DNA from: Pseudomonadota bacterium
GTDB taxonomy: Bacteria > Pseudomonadota > Alphaproteobacteria > Sphingomonadales > Sphingomonadaceae
NCBI GenBank assembly: GCA_947474905.1
Contig: CANJKQ010000048.1
Coordinates: 1 to 6,954 of the forward strand
Reading direction: 5' to 3'
DNA length: 6,954 nucleotides
Within the stretch, counting starts at the first letter, position 1. Every line of letters starts with the position of its first letter. The notes under the pieces were generated by a model that saw only the letters and a program-made list of their open reading frames with translations, was not told the DNA's origin and did no database searches. This document shows positions 5,917 through 6,954 of the stretch, in pieces. The position numbers and the translations under genes were made by a program.

Positions 5917-6954
5917 TCATTCATAGCGCAATACCTGCACCGGATCGGTGTCCGCCGCCTTGAACGCGGGGTAGAGCGTGGCAAGGAAGCTGAACACCAG
6001 CGCCATCAGGGCGATGATCGTGATTTCCACCGGATTGGGTTTGGACGGCAGCTCGGTCAGGAAGCGGATCGAGGGATCCCAGAGGTTCTGGCCCGTCAGA
6101 TACTGGATCGCATCGACGATCGGCTGGCGGAAATAGAGGAAGGTAAAGCCCAGGATCAGCCCCGCGACCATGCCCAGCGCGCCAATCGTCGTCCCCACCG
6201 TCATGAAAACGCGCATCAACGCCGCCCGCGTCGCCCCCATGGTGCGCAGGATCGCAATGTCACGCGTCTTGGCGCGGACCAGCATGATCAGCGACGACAA
6301 GATATTGAACACCGCGACCAGGATGATGATCGACAGCACGGTGAACATCGCGACGCGCTCCACCTCCAGCGCCTGAAACAATTGCGCGTTCATCTGCCGC
6401 CAATCGGTCAGCACCGCGCGGTTGGCGACGCTTTGCTTGAGCGGCCCCAGGATTGGCCCGACCTGATCGGCATTGCGGGTAACCAGCTCGATCATGCCGA
6501 CCTTGTCGCCCATTAACAGCAGTTGCTGCGCATCCTCGATCGGCATGACGACATAGGCCTTGTCATAATCATAGACGCCAATCTCGAAAATCGCGCCGAC
6601 GGTGTAGCTGACGACGCGCGGCACGGTGCCAAAGGGCGATGTTTGCCCCTGCGGGCTGATCAACTGAATCTGATCGCCGACTTGCGCGCCCAGTTCTTCC
6701 GCCAATTGGCTGCCGATCGCAACACGGCCGCTGCCCGGCGTCACATTGGCGAGCGCGCCCGACTTCACATGGCTGGCAATATCCTTGTTGCTGCGGATAT
6801 CTTCGGGCCGCATGCCCCGCACCAGCACCGCTTCGACCCGGCCATTGAAGCTCGACATCAGGGGCTGCTCGATCAGCGGCGTGGCGGAAACAACGCCCGG
6901 CGTTGCGCGCGCATCGCGGACGATGGCGCGCCAATCCGGCAATTCACCGCCATA
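5917..6954 (-). CDS. lolC: Lipoprotein-releasing ABC transporter permease, LolC/LolE type (5' end beyond window)
   Basis: Inner-membrane partner of LolD. The 345 visible residues run from the right edge (YGGELPDW...) to VLRYE and a TGA at 5917-5919. The missing N-terminus, probably about 70 residues, should hold the first transmembrane helix. The first ~195 visible residues are the periplasmic domain that handles lipoprotein and LolA, followed by helices at about visible residues 201-226, 250-275 and 308-330. Between the first two lies the cytoplasmic RAKTRDIAILRTMGATRAALMRVF segment, typical of FtsX/MacB-type permeases as the contact to the ATPase. The reading frame is open to the edge, so the TTG at 6940-6942 is an internal Leu codon. 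Alphaproteobacteria often have one permease of this type where E. coli has LolC and LolE, so the symbol could equally be lolE or lolF. Confidence 0.93.
   Translation of the reverse strand, partial: YGGELPDWRAIVRDARATPGVVSATPLIEQPLMSSFNGRVEAVLVRGMRPEDIRSNKDIASHVKSGALANVTPGSGRVAIGSQLAEELGAQVGDQIQLISPQGQTSPFGTVPRVVSYTVGAIFEIGVYDYDKAYVVMPIEDAQQLLLMGDKVGMIELVTRNADQVGPILGPLKQSVANRAVLTDWRQMNAQLFQALEVERVAMFTVLSIIILVAVFNILSSLIMLVRAKTRDIAILRTMGATRAALMRVFMTVGTTIGALGMVAGLILGFTFLYFRQPIVDAIQYLTGQNLWDPSIRFLTELPSKPNPVEITIIALMALVFSFLATLYPAFKAADTDPVQVLRYE

Noticed and set aside
5869..6516. Plus-strand frame of 215 codons opposite lolC
   Set aside because: It is an antisense shadow of the permease, rich in Arg, His, Asp and Gln, with no family pattern.

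Overview
The window looks like a chromosomal segment of a GC-rich alphaproteobacterium, most likely a sphingomonad (Sphingomonas, Sphingopyxis or a relative). Three things point there: the protein sequences, the gene order (lipoprotein-releasing lolC-lolD running down to dnaE), and two families of short palindromic repeats that I associate with that family. The genus call is inference from memory and rests on no search.

Every credible gene lies on the minus strand, so transcription runs from high to low coordinates. In that order they are: the C-terminal part of a LolC/E-type lipoprotein-releasing permease (cut by the right edge), the ATPase LolD, an exported ChaN/TIKI-like protein of unknown function, a GNAT acetyltransferase, a 2-Cys glutathione peroxidase, a six-helix TMEM175-type (DUF1211) membrane protein, and the first ~815 residues of the DNA polymerase III alpha subunit DnaE (cut by the left edge). 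From lolD to the TMEM175 gene each start codon overlaps the previous stop (GTGA, GTGA, ATGA, TGATG), so these five genes are probably one translationally coupled operon. LolC and LolD work together: they extract mature lipoproteins from the inner membrane for transfer to the outer-membrane pathway. The middle genes have no evident mechanistic link to them beyond shared expression.

Two repeats are the most notable structure. At 1385-1495 a 111-bp element sits inside dnaE. It has two 36-bp inverted ends, each itself a palindrome of about 22-24 bp, and it is flanked by a 3-bp CTT direct repeat. It is exactly 37 codons long, has no stop in the dnaE frame, and adds a Gly/Pro-rich segment just before the polymerase palm. 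This resembles in principle the protein-coding palindromic elements of Rickettsia. At 5822-5900 a different imperfect inverted repeat fills most of the lolC-lolD gap and ends about 10 bp before the lolD start.

Gaps between genes are short (72 bp before dnaE, 104 bp before lolD). I saw no tRNA, rRNA, CRISPR array, insertion-sequence transposase or clear factor-independent terminator. No plus-strand reading frame looks like a real gene.
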